DNA of 64,000 bases, taken from the NCBI RefSeq assembly GCF_003605385.1, contig NZ_QYTV02000001.1, forward strand, positions 1-64,000, in the 5' to 3' direction. Positions 63,401 through 64,000 of this stretch are shown one piece after another (the first letter of the stretch is position 1; every line of letters begins with the position of its first letter). The position numbers and the translations under genes were made by a program. The notes beneath the pieces are model-generated. The model saw only the letters and a list, made by a program, of their open reading frames with translations. It made no database searches and was not told the DNA's origin. The stretch comes from Siminovitchia acidinfaciens (lineage in GTDB: Bacteria > Bacillota > Bacilli > Bacillales > Bacillaceae_C).

Positions 63401-63658
63401 ACGGCGGCCGATACAGTCATCTTGTATGACCTGTGGTGGAATCCTGCGGTTGAGGATCAGGCAGCAGGCAGGGCCCACCGTTTCGGTCAAAAAAATGTTG
63501 TTCAAGTGATCCGGTTGATAACAAAAGGAACGATTGAAGAAAAGATTTATAAATTACAACAGAAGAAACGGGAGTTAATTGAACAGGTAATTCAGCCGGG
63601 CGAAACGATGCTTTCCAGTTTATCGGAAGAAGATATTAAAGAAATATTAAGTATGTAA
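60482..63658 (+). CDS. SNF2-family helicase with N-terminal SWIM zinc finger (YwqA-like)
   Basis: 1058 residues. The SWIM motif [15 protein letters not shown] is near residue 80, followed by a long uncharacterised middle region. From about 615 the SNF2 ATPase begins: [11 protein letters not shown] (Walker A), [11 protein letters not shown] (Walker B), [14 protein letters not shown], then the helicase C domain with [43 protein letters not shown]. A DNA-dependent ATPase, probably chromosome remodelling or repair associated. TTG start with GAAGGG 11 bases upstream. A possible extended -10 (TGGTAAAAT) is at 60337-60345. Confidence 0.9.
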   Translation: [1058 protein letters not shown]

Positions 63659-63674
63659 GATGTTTAGTGAAATT

Positions 63675-63706
63675 AACAGCTGTCTTTTTTGATGGCTGTT
63701 TTTTTG
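63675..63706 (+). terminator. Terminator of the SNF2 helicase gene
   Basis: AACAGC (63675-63680) pairs with GCTGTT (63695-63700) and is followed by TTTTTTG. Confidence 0.7.
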
Positions 63707-63740
63707 TATGCTGACAGGCGCAAAGAAGGGGGAATAAGCT

Positions 63741-63818
63741 GTGCACCCTTCAATGTTATACGATTGGGCGCCGGATGAAATGAATGAATTAATCGGCTTA
63801 ACATGCGGGAAGCCTTGA
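63741..63818 (+). CDS. Possible 25-residue ORF or gene fragment
   Basis: GTG after AAGGGGG opens a 25-codon frame, MHPSMLYDWAPDEMNELIGL followed by TCGKP. The ribosome site is good, but the length and the lack of any recognised match leave open that it is a truncated remnant. Confidence 0.25.
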   Translation: MHPSMLYDWAPDEMNELIGLTCGKP

Positions 63819-63876
63819 GATAGCTTTCCCCTACTTTGTTGCATTTTATATTTTCCTAGATAATAATAATTTTAAC

Positions 63877-63905
63877 TTGAAAATGATTATCGTATGTGCT
63901 AATCT
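63877..63905 (+). promoter_or_regulatory. Fur-box promoter at the right edge
   Basis: TTGAAA (63877-63882), 17 bases, TAATCT (63900-63905). TGAAAATGATTATCG (63878-63892) matches the 7-1-7 Fur box TGATAATNATTATCA with two mismatches and overlaps the -35. It presumably drives an iron-uptake gene starting beyond base 64000, preceded by GAAGGGGG at about 63930-63937. Confidence 0.6.
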
Positions 63906-64000
63906 AATTGTAGATTATAATTATTATAAAGAAGGGGGCGGAAATTGGTAAAGAAAAATTAGACCTCCAGTAAAAGATACCCCAAAAACTATAAAACTTT

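Overview
The window reads as a chromosomal segment of a low-GC, endospore-former-type Bacillota, most likely Bacillaceae or a close relative. The evidence is a HutP-type hut operon with an RNA antiterminator site, a bacilliredoxin-like YtxJ, a YhcX-type GNAT/nitrilase fusion, TTG and GTG starts with strong AGGAGG ribosome sites, cre-like boxes, SigA promoters and a Bacillus-type dispersed repeat. I do not commit to a genus. No tRNA, rRNA, transposase, phage or CRISPR array was seen.

Layout. (1) 1-1,627: end of an ectoine/hydroxyectoine-type amino-acid ABC transporter (ehuC tail, ehuD, ehuA), visibly richer in GC than the rest. (2) 2.3-4.7 kb: LytTR regulator and a succinyl/acetyl-CoA:CoA transferase. 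(3) 4.8-11.0 kb: histidine degradation operon hutP-hutH-hutU-hutI-hutG with a SigA promoter, a cre-like box and the HutP-controlled terminator. (4) 11.4-14.6 kb: RpiR regulator plus nitrilase-family amidase, divergent from a class III aminotransferase, with two matching operator palindromes. (5) 15.2-28.5 kb: an amine/amide-utilisation block with NhaC antiporter, lipoyl-like mini-protein, PotD-like lipoprotein, PuuB-like FAD oxidase, C45 acyltransferase/hydrolase, GNAT-nitrilase fusion, two more PotD-like lipoproteins, YtcJ-like amidohydrolase, APC permease and a GNAT. (6) 28.5-31.0 kb: an array of TetR-operator-like palindromes on both sides of a MscS channel gene. (7) 31.0-37.8 kb (minus strand): potA-potB-potC followed by three further PotD-like lipoproteins. 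(8) 38.1-44.2 kb: sigma-54 enhancer-binding protein (EBP), aldehyde dehydrogenase, GNAT, APC permease. (9) 44.3-49.6 kb: split chromate transporter, a 52-bp tandem repeat, Lrp regulator, cytosolic Ggt, LLM oxidoreductase. (10) 49.7-53.2 kb: pterin dehydratase, TPP riboswitch, tenI-thiS-thiG-thiF. (11) 53.3-64.0 kb: GNAT, Na/Pi-PhoU transporter, two small unlisted proteins, flavin reductase, M20 hydrolase, YtxJ, a second MscS channel, an SNF2 helicase, and a Fur-type promoter running off the end.

The most coherent system is the 15-44 kb polyamine-type block. Three canonical -24/-12 (sigma-54) promoters are present: before the NhaC operon, before the aldehyde dehydrogenase operon, and divergent from the EBP gene before potABC. 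All three have a related dyad (about TTATKCA-N4-TGAATAA) upstream, the expected site for the locally encoded EBP. Six PotD-like binding proteins are encoded around a single PotABC transporter. They fall into two groups of three and vary at the position of a key ligand-stacking Trp. With the oxidase, the aldehyde dehydrogenase, three YhcX-type GNATs and several amide hydrolases, this suggests an inducible uptake and degradation route for a family of (acyl)polyamines or related amines. That substrate is inference. The fused nitrilase domain has Gly in place of its catalytic Cys.

A dispersed repeat runs through the whole window. In five places its conserved end (TAAGAAAAGCG) itself supplies the stop codon of the preceding gene.
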